A stretch of DNA of 6,909 nt, from the NCBI GenBank assembly GCA_030690855.1, contig JAUYFR010000222.1, forward strand, positions 1 through 6,909, in the 5' to 3' direction. Positions within the stretch are counted from its first letter, which is position 1. Each line of letters opens with the position of its first letter. This DNA is from Gallionellaceae bacterium. GTDB lineage: Bacteria; Pseudomonadota; Gammaproteobacteria; Burkholderiales; Gallionellaceae. A model generated the notes under the pieces. That model saw only the letters and a program-made list of their open reading frames with translations, ran no database searches and was not told the origin of the DNA. This document shows positions 1 to 6,359 of this stretch, piece after piece. Made by a program: the position numbers and the translations under genes.

Positions 1-192
1 TTACTTCGCTGCTGCTGGAGCGTCAGCTTGAGCTTCAGCTTTTTTAGCTTTCTTAGCTTTTTTGTGCTTTTTAGCAGCTTTAGCTGGCTTAGCAGCTGGA
101 GCAGCGGCGGCAGCTGGAGCAGCGTCAGCAGCCATAGCAGAGAAAGAAACAACAGCGAATACAGCAGCGATCAGTGTGGACAACAGTTTCAT
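1..192 (-). CDS. Small Ala/Lys-rich exported protein (complete, 63 aa)
   Basis: The start is the ATG at 190-192. A GGAG ribosome site ends 6 bases before it; the in-frame ATG at 204 contains that site and is therefore not the start. The stop codon TAA is the first three bases of the window. Residues 1-21 form a classical signal peptide (MKLL, a hydrophobic core, then AMA-A), so the product should be exported to the periplasm or beyond. The mature part of about 42 residues is almost only Ala, Pro and Lys. An Ala/Pro stretch (about 22-40) is followed by a lysine cluster (about 41-51) and a short Ala-rich tail. No Cys and no enzymatic motif is visible. The composition recalls acid-shock protein Asr of enterobacteria, but this is a likeness of composition only and no function can be assigned. 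It has its own candidate promoter upstream and is probably not simply the last gene of the receptor operon. Confidence 0.8.
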   Translation of the reverse strand: MKLLSTLIAAVFAVVSFSAMAADAAPAAAAAPAAKPAKAAKKHKKAKKAKKAEAQADAPAAAK

Positions 193-227
193 GTAGGACT
201 CCATTCATTTTAGTAGGTTGGCAAACG

Positions 228-256
228 TTTATGACACTTCTGGTGTCAGGAAGCAA
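228..256 (-). promoter_or_regulatory. Candidate sigma-70 promoter with palindrome, for the small exported protein
   Basis: On the minus strand, TTGCTT (251-256) and CATAAA (228-233) are separated by 17 bases and resemble -35 and -10 boxes (3/6 and 4/6 matches to consensus). Transcription would start near 221, leaving a leader of about 30 bases before the ATG at 192. The spacer holds the perfect inverted repeat TGACAC-N5-GTGTCA (232-248), which overlaps the -10 box and is placed like a repressor operator. The boxes are weak, so this is a suggestion only. Confidence 0.3.
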
Positions 257-303
257 TAACGCGGTCGTTGTTTAATGCGTTGACACAGAGAGAGTGTATT
301 TTT

Positions 304-376
304 GATCAGATGAGATGCCCAGTAACACTTGGGTGTTATATAGGGCAAAGCCCCTCCAACACACGCTCACCTGATC
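304..376. other. Branched inverted-repeat structure between receptor and small protein genes
   Basis: An 11 bp stem can form between 304-314 (GATCAGATGAG) and 366-376 (CTCACCTGATC). It has one position that is a wobble on the minus-strand RNA. Inside it, TAACAC/GTGTTA (323-328 with 333-338) forms a 6 bp hairpin with a 4-base loop. TGCCC (316-320) can pair with GGGCA (343-347) around that hairpin, but the same GGGC (343-346) can instead pair with GCCC (350-353). Neither strand shows a run of T directly after the outer stem, so it is not a standard intrinsic terminator. It starts 14 bases after the receptor stop codon, so a 3'-end processing or stabilising structure, or a small RNA, is possible. 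Confidence 0.35.
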
Positions 377-390
377 TGCTGGTAACGTGC

Positions 391-2421
391 TTACAGACCA
401 TGTTGTAACTGGATGTAAAAAGCGCGTCCGGCAAGCGGCAGGTCGGACGTTATCCCCGATGATTTAAAGGTCGGCTCCCTGGCGTCTTGATTGAACAGAT
501 TCGTCAACGAAGCACGGGCATCCCAGTTGTCTGCAAATTTTTCACGTCGCAAAGTCAAATCCACCGTGGTGTAGTCTGGAATCTGAGCGCGGGGGTCGCC
601 CGGCTCGCGCATTCTTTCTTCCACTCGATTAACGGTGGTTCCGAATTGCCACAGCGGCATGAAACGCCAGTCCGCACGCGCGAAATAACGACGATGCGGC
701 GACAAGCCTGCATCTTTGCCAGTGGCCTCATCTGTGGAATGTTGTAAGGAATAATTGCCGGTCAGCCGCAGGCTACTGCTCGCATCCAGTGTGGCTTCAA
801 ACTCCAAGCCGCGTCCGGTCTGGTCTCCCGCATTCTGCATCTTTGTGCCGACAAGCTGAATAATATTGCGCATGCGGTAAGTGAAAAAATTCAAATTGGT
901 TTGCAGTTTGTCTACCGGCTGCCAGGAAAATGCCAATTCATCAGTGGAAATAGTCTCCGGCTTGATATTGGCGCTGCCGACTTGTACGGGATTATTGATG
1001 GCATATTGCTCGGCGAACGTGGGGGCGCGGAAAGCCTCGCCATGCATGGCCTTGACTACGACGTTGTAGGCAGCATCCCACACCAGTGCGAGGCGCGGAT
1101 TGGTCGTGCTGCCAAAATCCGAATAGCTGTCATGCCGCACACCTGCTGTCAGCGTCCAGTCCTTGACGACATTCCATTCGTCCTGGGCAAACACATAGGA
1201 CAGGTTGCGCTTGTGCGGCAACATAGAGACCAGAGCCGGATTGCCGGTTGCTACTGTCAAACCACCAGGCAGTGGCGCGAATACTGCGCTGAAGTTTTTT
1301 GTTTCCAGAAATTCGTACATATCGTCTTCACGCAGCCCCGCGCCGATGCGGACTCGATGCTGATCAAAACCGGTATAGACGGTGGAAACGCTGGCGTGGG
1401 TGTGTCGTTCGGAGTGCCCGGGATTACCGATCATCCCGTTGGGGAAGCCGGGAATCGCCCCTGCGGGAAACAGCGTATAGGTCGGGTCGGCCTGTTTTTG
1501 ATCGATATTGTAATAGCCCGCAACCCCGGATACATCCCAGTTTGGCGCCCAGTTGGCTTGTTCATAGTTCATGTCCAGATATAGTCTGTTTTCAGATACG
1601 CGCGCGTTGGGATCCAGAGCACCTGCTATCCCTGCGCCGGCACCCATGTTGCGTTGCTGATAAGCCGCCCGAAAACGCCATGCTTCATAGGATAGATCGG
1701 CTCGCGTATCCAGCGATTTGCGTTCTTCGTTTATCGGGCCGGAAGCGGATATTGCATCTTTCTGGATGATGCCTTTCTGTCCATCGGTATTTCCTGCGCC
1801 GATATAGAAAGCGGCATCCAGCGCCCCCAGTTTGCCGCCGTGTTGTAGCCACGCATCGCGGCTATTGAAACTACCGACACGCGCCCCGTATTCGGTGCCG
1901 TTGATGTCTGCCGCCGTTTTGGTGATGACATTGATCACCCCGGAAAAAGCATCCGCGCCATACAGTGCCGATCCAGGGCCGCGAATTACTTCGATGCGCG
2001 CCACATTTTCCAATGGCATGCCTCCCCAAATTTGGCCGCGATCACCCTGAAATACATTGGTGATTGGAATGCCATTGACCAGCATCAGGGCCTGTGAATT
2101 TTGCAGAGTATGGATGCCACGGAAGCTGTAAATTGTCTTCGAGACAACATGCGATTTGGAAACATGCAGCCCCGGTACGCTTTCTAGCACCTGATCCAGA
2201 TCGGTAGCACCCATGGCCTCGATGTCGCGGGCCGTAATCACCGTCGCCACGGCAGGCGCGCGGCGTAATGTTTGTTTGCTTCCGGTGGCAATGCTGACGG
2301 TGGAATTGTCGCCATAGGCTAGCGCCAAGTCTTCTTCTTCGGTGGTTTGGGCGGCTGCGTCACCAGCATAGGCAACAATCAGAAAGATAAAAAGTAATTG
2401 GCTTCTTATTAAAATATGCAT
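391..2421 (-). CDS. TonB-dependent outer-membrane receptor (676 aa)
   Basis: This is an outer-membrane gated channel that takes up a scarce ligand, such as a ferric siderophore, haem, cobalamin or another metal complex, using TonB/ExbB/ExbD energy. Residues 1-25 are a signal peptide ending DAAAQ. Residues about 45-168 are the plug: TVSIATG near its start may serve as the TonB box, APAVATVITARDIEAMGA and LESVPGL follow, and it ends with the conserved IEVIRGPGSALYGADAFSG and INVITK. The rest is a 22-strand-type barrel of usual length, ending in a TNLFNQDAREP segment and a GRAFYIQL strand typical of CirA/FepA/BtuB-like receptors. The start is the ATG at 2419-2421, preceded by GAGGGG at a 7-base distance; the TTG at 2436 lies inside that site. 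The last residue is Leu, where an aromatic residue is usual. The ligand cannot be told from sequence. It lies 122 bp after the second citrate-synthase-like gene on the same strand. Confidence 0.93.
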   Translation of the reverse strand: MHILIRSQLLFIFLIVAYAGDAAAQTTEEEDLALAYGDNSTVSIATGSKQTLRRAPAVATVITARDIEAMGATDLDQVLESVPGLHVSKSHVVSKTIYSFRGIHTLQNSQALMLVNGIPITNVFQGDRGQIWGGMPLENVARIEVIRGPGSALYGADAFSGVINVITKTAADINGTEYGARVGSFNSRDAWLQHGGKLGALDAAFYIGAGNTDGQKGIIQKDAISASGPINEERKSLDTRADLSYEAWRFRAAYQQRNMGAGAGIAGALDPNARVSENRLYLDMNYEQANWAPNWDVSGVAGYYNIDQKQADPTYTLFPAGAIPGFPNGMIGNPGHSERHTHASVSTVYTGFDQHRVRIGAGLREDDMYEFLETKNFSAVFAPLPGGLTVATGNPALVSMLPHKRNLSYVFAQDEWNVVKDWTLTAGVRHDSYSDFGSTTNPRLALVWDAAYNVVVKAMHGEAFRAPTFAEQYAINNPVQVGSANIKPETISTDELAFSWQPVDKLQTNLNFFTYRMRNIIQLVGTKMQNAGDQTGRGLEFEATLDASSSLRLTGNYSLQHSTDEATGKDAGLSPHRRYFARADWRFMPLWQFGTTVNRVEERMREPGDPRAQIPDYTTVDLTLRREKFADNWDARASLTNLFNQDAREPTFKSSGITSDLPLAGRAFYIQLQHGL

Positions 2422-2543
2422 GCTAGCGCCCCTCAATTATCTTGAATTATTGTAACTTCAATATTTTTAACTGCATCTGCGCATGATTGTACTTGCTAAG
2501 GTTCAATAATGTGCTCTCTCTATCAAATTTCCGCATTAAATTT
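2422..2543 (-). other. AT-rich leader of the TonB receptor gene
   Basis: This 122 bp gap is more AT-rich than the genes around it and carries no credible gene. Just before the receptor ribosome site are two imperfect tandem 10-mers, ATAATTCAAG and ATAATTGAGG (8/10 identical). An inverted pair TTGAA-N9-TTCAA lies at 2443-2461. These could bind a metal-dependent regulator, but the sequence is not a good match to the Fur box consensus. I found no -35/-10 pair at good spacing, so both read-through from the upstream genes and a local promoter remain open. Confidence 0.3.
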
Positions 2544-3371
2544 TCAAGGCACAGGGCGCGCCAGCTTGCCTGTGTATTCAATATCAGCGCAACGCAGAGG
2601 TAGAAATGTATCCGGTGCTTTGTCGCGCGTGTCCACATAACATGCAGTGACCCCGCTGGTTACCAATACAGCAAAAATTCGGTATACCTCATCAGCGGTA
2701 TAACCCAAGTCGGAAAGAAAGGCTGTCATGTAACCATTGATGTTCATGCTTTCATCGAAATTTTTTAGCAAGGACTGCTCAATTTGTTCGGCCAATTGCA
2801 AATGCTCTCCAATTGGCAAGCCAAGCGCTTTTTGAACTCGCCACATTGCGATAATGCGCTCATCCCCCTTGGCTAGCGGTCTTGCATAACCCATGATGTT
2901 GGGCTTGCCACGATGTTTTGCGCACTCGTTGCGGATGATCTCATCGACACTCGTGCCGCGTTTAAAATCCAGTAGCGCTGTCTGAATAAAATTGACGCCT
3001 TGGATCAAAGGTTTGATCCCGTAGGCCTTTGCATCTGCCGCCAGCACACCTGCTGAGGTCGCGGCAACGACTGATGTTCTTGCCGTGCCGCCAAGCGCAC
3101 CGATCTGGTTGCACCAAATGCGCGGATCCGGCCAGCTTAAACAAATGTGGATCGCATCAAACCAGTCGGCTACAGCGCGCTCCGGCAATCGTCCCGTGGC
3201 ATTGAGTACCATCACCTGCATGTAGGAAACCTTGCCAACCAAGTCGTCCATCATGGAATAGCCATGATTGAATACTCCTTTGCCGATTATCCAGCCCCCC
3301 TTTTTGCTTTGAATCTTGCCACGGCGTTCGTCCCAAAGTTGGTAAGCTCTATCATTCATATTTGATGACAT
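2544..3371 (-). CDS. Citrate-synthase-fold protein B, divergent active site (275 aa)
   Basis: The protein is recognisable as a short, citryl-CoA-lyase-sized member of the citrate synthase superfamily. HGYSMMDDLVGKVSYMQVM (36-54) matches the family's early helix motif. IMGYARPLAKGDERI (159-173) sits where citrate synthases read GFGHPxYKxxDPR. MNINGYMTAFLSDLGY (209-224) sits where they read xNVDxYSxxxLxxLG, and the TACYVD helix matches AHxxE. Compared with pig citrate synthase, the second His (His320) is Arg164 and the catalytic Asp (Asp375) is Asn212. No His lies in the region of the first (His274), around 112-120. Ordinary citrate synthase chemistry is therefore unlikely. The start is the ATG at 3369-3371, which has AAAGGA 8 bases upstream; the ATG at 3380 touches that site and the one at 3359 has none. 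It overlaps gene A by 20 bp, which suggests translational coupling and a heteromer. It could be a regulatory or structural partner of A. Confidence 0.8.
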   Translation of the reverse strand: MSSNMNDRAYQLWDERRGKIQSKKGGWIIGKGVFNHGYSMMDDLVGKVSYMQVMVLNATGRLPERAVADWFDAIHICLSWPDPRIWCNQIGALGGTARTSVVAATSAGVLAADAKAYGIKPLIQGVNFIQTALLDFKRGTSVDEIIRNECAKHRGKPNIMGYARPLAKGDERIIAMWRVQKALGLPIGEHLQLAEQIEQSLLKNFDESMNINGYMTAFLSDLGYTADEVYRIFAVLVTSGVTACYVDTRDKAPDTFLPLRCADIEYTGKLARPVP

Positions 3372-4170
3372 AATTTTCATCCTTTACAAATGGCATTGCA
3401 GTCACAGGTTTATTGGACAACTCCACGCCATGCGCTAACAGGCCTGGAGCGCCCAGCAATTGGAATAATCCCGCCCCGGCACGAGGGCTGAAACCAAGAT
3501 CGGTAAAGACGGCGGCAGCGATAGCCGGAGACAGCCAGCCGAGAGAATGTTCATTCAGGGCCACGGCAAATTTGCAGCCCCACAACAGGGTTTCATGTTT
3601 GCCCGGCAGGTCGGCTAGATGCTTGGCAATCTTTGCGGGCATAGTATCCACCCCGCCAAAACGACTGCCAAACCCCGGGGCTATGTGCCAATCGCCCTCT
3701 TGGGGAGGGATGCCGTTTGTTATCAATTCGTGAGCCAGTTGCCGAGGATCGTGTTTACGCTGCTTGCGCAGAAAATCCATGGCGGGTTCGACCTCGCCAG
3801 CACCCAAATGGCTGCCACCATAAATGGACAAAGCAATGGGCAGGATATGTTCACGGTCAGTGCTGCCAACCCCTGCATTCATCGCAGCCCGCGTAGCCGG
3901 ATGGCGCGGGCCGGGGTTGATCAGTGCGATCATCAAGTGCTCCAGTAATCTCGCTTCATCTGCATCCGGCAATTCACCGCGAAACAACAAGTAGAGCGTT
4001 TCAACAAAGCTACGTTTTTGCGTCAATTCCAGCAGGTCATAGCCATGGCAGAGGCATGAATCAGCGAGATAGGGGTTGTTCGGGCTCTCGATCTCTTGCC
4101 ATATTTTCGTGGCGGTACGCTCCACAAAAACATCGTTACGACTTTCGACTTTTCTTTTTTCTGTGGCCAT
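3352..4170 (-). CDS. Citrate-synthase-fold protein A, citryl-CoA-lyase-like (272 aa)
   Basis: Length and motifs fit the short citrate-synthase-superfamily proteins annotated as citryl-CoA lyase, which make or cleave a C-C bond next to an acyl-CoA thioester. GYDLLELTQKRSFVETLYLL (43-62) is the early family motif. SIYGGSHLGAGEVEPAMDFL (115-134) matches the GxxHGGANE segment and keeps the first catalytic residue as His121. IAPGFGSRFGGVDTMPAKIA (163-182) matches the GFGHPxY segment, but the second catalytic His is Ser169. In the 205-227 segment, where NVD should supply Asp, the aligned residue is about Pro215 and no Asp is near. AHGVE (246-250) matches the AHxxE helix. Citrate formation as in the TCA enzyme is thus doubtful. 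The start is the ATG at 4168-4170, with AAAGGGAG 5 bases upstream; the TTG at 4173 is rejected. It lies 70 bp after the ThDP enzyme gene, and that gap shows only the ribosome site. Confidence 0.83.
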   Translation of the reverse strand: MATEKRKVESRNDVFVERTATKIWQEIESPNNPYLADSCLCHGYDLLELTQKRSFVETLYLLFRGELPDADEARLLEHLMIALINPGPRHPATRAAMNAGVGSTDREHILPIALSIYGGSHLGAGEVEPAMDFLRKQRKHDPRQLAHELITNGIPPQEGDWHIAPGFGSRFGGVDTMPAKIAKHLADLPGKHETLLWGCKFAVALNEHSLGWLSPAIAAAVFTDLGFSPRAGAGLFQLLGAPGLLAHGVELSNKPVTAMPFVKDENYVIKYE

Positions 4171-4240
4171 CAACGCTCCCTTTAATCACTGAACTGCATT
4201 TGTAGTTAAAGCGCTTCACTCAGCACACACATCCTGATAT

Positions 4241-6052
4241 TCATTTCAATGTTCCCAGCGTTTTCATGCGCAGCATCATGGGCGGCACTTCTTCGCCGTC
4301 GATGCGCACGTCGAGCAGCGTCGGCCCTTTGCGTTGCAGGATCGCGTCGAAATCGAGAGCATCCAGTTCTTGCGGAGAGCGGATGACGTGGCCGGGAATA
4401 CCCATGGCTTCGGCAAGTTTGCGGTAATCGACCTGCGGCAATTCGTAGCCGATAGGTTCGGCCCCTGCTAGCCTTTGGCCGTGCTTGACCATGCCCAATG
4501 CGCTGTCGTTGAGCACGACGAAAACGACGGTTAGCTCCTCCATGGCGGCCACGGTAATTTCCTGTCCGCTCATCAAAAAAGCGCCGTCGCCGGTAATGCA
4601 CACCACCGGGCAAGCCGGATTGCCGCGCGCGATGCCGACCGCCGCACCGATAGCCCAGCCCATCGGGCAAAAGTCCATCATCACGCGCAACCAGCTGGCT
4701 GTTCCCGAGCGCTGGTCGAGTTGCTGGCGGTCGATGGTTATCCGCTCCTGTTCGATTCGCCTGTCGCGGGGTTGGAGGTAATGGGTCGTCCACACCATGC
4801 TGTTGCCGGAGTCGGCAAGAAAGCGCGTGTCGGGCGGGCAGCGTTCTGACAAGGTTTTCATGAGGCGCTGCGGTTTGATCGGTGTGACTTCGGAGCTGTA
4901 GCTTTCAGGCGATAGCAAGGTTACCCCGGCTTGGCTTCGGCTGAAGTTTCCTAGGGGTTCTTCCGCGTTTTTGATGTTGAACGACGCGTCGTCTTTCAGC
5001 AGTCCGATCAGGTGCTCGCATACCGCGCGGATGTTGCCGCGCACATGCAGCATGGCCATCGGCGAACGCATCAGGTTGTCTTCGGAATTATCAATGTGTA
5101 CTAGGCGTTCATTGAGCAGCGAGTCGCACCAGCCGCCGCTGACAAATTCGCTGAAGCCTGTGCCGAATGCCAGCACAATATCCGGTGCACTGGCTAGAAG
5201 GTCGTGTGCGCTGGCGTGGCCGCCCATGCCGAATACGCCGCAATAGGCCTTGTGGCGGGGATTGATGTAGCCCTTGGCATCGGGGGTGGTGATGAAAAGC
5301 GCATCGGTCAGTTTGACGAGGAGCATGATCGCTTCGATCGCCTCAATGCATGAGGCTCCGATCACGAATACTACGCGCGGCGATCGCACCAGCTCTTCTT
5401 TGAGCCGCTGTACGGCATGAATGTCGATCAAGACGGGTTCCTGTTTGTGCAATGCTGCCAGATTGTAAGTGGGTGTGGCGCTCGGAGTTGCGTCACGCAG
5501 GATGTCGAGGGGGATCGCCAAATGCACGGGGCCACCGGGAGCGTGATGTGCTTTCATCAGGGCATTGGTCAGTTTGCGTTCAAACTGGCTGGCGTGGGAG
5601 ACCATCGCGTTGTAGCGGGTGCAGTGGTCGAACATGGCAAAAGCGTTGACGCCGGTGCTGGATGATTCCTGCAATGCGCCTCTGCCGAATGAAGACAGAA
5701 TCGGGAGTCCGCTGATCGCCAGTAATGGGACATTGTTATCGTGGGCGCAGGCCACGCCGGTGATCAGGTTGGTTGAGCCGGGGCCGGAAGTGGCGCAGCA
5801 CACGCCCAAGCGTCCGGTCTCGCGGGCATAGCCGTCGGCCATGAACGCCGCCCCGGCTTCGTGCCGCGCCACTATCGGCCTCAAGCCGCCGCGCCGCTGG
5901 CTGCGTGCCATCGCGTTGAACAGCGGTTCGATGGCGCCGCCCGGCACCCCGAACACATATTCGACACCGATCTGTTCCAGATAAGCCACCAGCAAATCGG
6001 CTACTTCCACTTTTTCAGTAGAGTCTGGAACAAGCGAAATGTTAGTGCCCAT
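4241..6052 (-). CDS. Thiamine-diphosphate enzyme, acetolactate-synthase superfamily (603 aa)
   Basis: This is a cytoplasmic ThDP-dependent enzyme that decarboxylates or ligates a 2-oxo acid or a related substrate. The N-terminal Pyr domain (about 14-185) has FGVPGGAIEPLF and ARHEAGAAFMADGYAR with the catalytic glutamate Glu65, then TSGPGSTNLITG. The central domain (about 205-355) follows. The C-terminal PP domain (about 400-585) has GWAIGAAVGIA and the ThDP/Mg motif GDGAF (488-492) to NDSALGMV (from 515). Here the usual Asn-Asn is Asn-Asp. Length fits the large subunit of acetohydroxyacid synthase. However, the FAD-linked RFDDR motif is replaced by FGTGFSEFV (296-304), MVxQW reads MVKHG, and no small subunit gene is adjacent. 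Valine/isoleucine synthesis is therefore not the best guess. The start is the ATG at 6050-6052, with the very strong site GGGAGGAG 7 bases upstream; the upstream in-frame ATG at 6085 has none. It is the first gene of the run with the two citrate-synthase-like genes. Confidence 0.88.
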   Translation of the reverse strand: MGTNISLVPDSTEKVEVADLLVAYLEQIGVEYVFGVPGGAIEPLFNAMARSQRRGGLRPIVARHEAGAAFMADGYARETGRLGVCCATSGPGSTNLITGVACAHDNNVPLLAISGLPILSSFGRGALQESSSTGVNAFAMFDHCTRYNAMVSHASQFERKLTNALMKAHHAPGGPVHLAIPLDILRDATPSATPTYNLAALHKQEPVLIDIHAVQRLKEELVRSPRVVFVIGASCIEAIEAIMLLVKLTDALFITTPDAKGYINPRHKAYCGVFGMGGHASAHDLLASAPDIVLAFGTGFSEFVSGGWCDSLLNERLVHIDNSEDNLMRSPMAMLHVRGNIRAVCEHLIGLLKDDASFNIKNAEEPLGNFSRSQAGVTLLSPESYSSEVTPIKPQRLMKTLSERCPPDTRFLADSGNSMVWTTHYLQPRDRRIEQERITIDRQQLDQRSGTASWLRVMMDFCPMGWAIGAAVGIARGNPACPVVCITGDGAFLMSGQEITVAAMEELTVVFVVLNDSALGMVKHGQRLAGAEPIGYELPQVDYRKLAEAMGIPGHVIRSPQELDALDFDAILQRKGPTLLDVRIDGEEVPPMMLRMKTLGTLK

Positions 6053-6059
6053 ACGAGAA

Positions 6060-6067
6060 CTCCTCCC
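6060..6067 (-). promoter_or_regulatory. Strong Shine-Dalgarno site of the ThDP enzyme gene
   Basis: On the minus strand GGGAGGAG lies 7 bases before the ATG at 6052. It fixes the start there rather than at the in-frame ATG 33 bases upstream. It is the strongest ribosome site in the window. Confidence 0.8.
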
Positions 6068-6151
6068 GGTGACGTCAAACAACATCTTGTTATTGTTAGC
6101 CGATGAAGATGAAAATCAGCGTACCGGTCTAAAGCCGGTTATTTTTGTAGT

Positions 6152-6186
6152 GAAGCATACTGACATAATTTTTTGCGAAGCATACT
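6152..6186. repeat. Pair of 10 bp direct repeats upstream of the ThDP operon
   Basis: GAAGCATACT occurs at 6152-6161 and again at 6177-6186, a start-to-start distance of 25 bp. Both copies lie about 100-135 bases before the operon's first start codon, where an activator or repressor could bind. They could also be chance copies or a relic of a small duplication. Confidence 0.4.
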
Positions 6187-6200
6187 TAAACCCAAATAAT

Positions 6201-6353
6201 CCATTAAGCCGTCATTCCGGCGCAGGCCGGAATCCATTAGTCAAAAAAACATGCCGCGAAGCGGACAAAACCATGATGTTGTCCCACTTACGTGGGAATT
6301 TTTTAATCATCTGGATTCCGGCCTTCGCCGGAATGACGGGGTTTTTCTAATGG
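6201..6353. mobile_element. MITE-like / REP-type inverted repeat element
   Basis: Two 28 bp arms, 6209-6236 and 6312-6339, are inverted copies of each other with one mismatch. Each arm is a hairpin on its own: ATTCCGGC pairs with GCCGGAAT across a 4-base loop (6214-6233 and 6315-6334). The outer borders are CCATTA (6201-6206) and TAATGG (6348-6353), which extends the symmetry. The 75 bp between the arms encodes nothing. GTCATTCCGGC...GCCGGAAT is a widespread proteobacterial intergenic repeat, so many copies in the same genome are expected. It cannot move by itself because no transposase is present. Confidence 0.75.
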
Positions 6354-6359
6354 ACAATC

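Noticed and set aside
280..308. TTGACA on the plus strand near the small protein gene
   Set aside because: The sequence 17 bases further on (TGATCA) is a poor -10 box, and no plus-strand gene follows.
901..1584. 227 aa plus-strand open frame opposite the TonB receptor
   Set aside because: It is antisense to conserved barrel sequence, has no ribosome site or recognisable domain, and looks like a shadow.
2422..2461. Possible Fur box before the TonB receptor
   Set aside because: The ATAAT-containing tandem repeats match the Fur consensus poorly, so iron control is not claimed.
4206..4793. 195 aa minus-strand open frame inside the ThDP gene end
   Set aside because: It is Arg/Pro-rich, overlaps the conserved PP domain of the ThDP enzyme in another frame and shows no family motif.
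6070..6077. TGACGTCA palindrome before the ThDP gene
   Set aside because: An 8 bp palindrome is expected by chance, and it lies just upstream of the ribosome site with no partner motif.
6282..6304. TCCCAC/GTGGGA hairpin followed by a T-run, like a plus-strand terminator
   Set aside because: No plus-strand gene ends upstream, and it lies inside the repeat element, so it is probably incidental.
6039..6350. 103 aa plus-strand open frame across the intergenic region
   Set aside because: Its C-terminal half is the translated palindromic repeat, and its start lies inside the ThDP gene.
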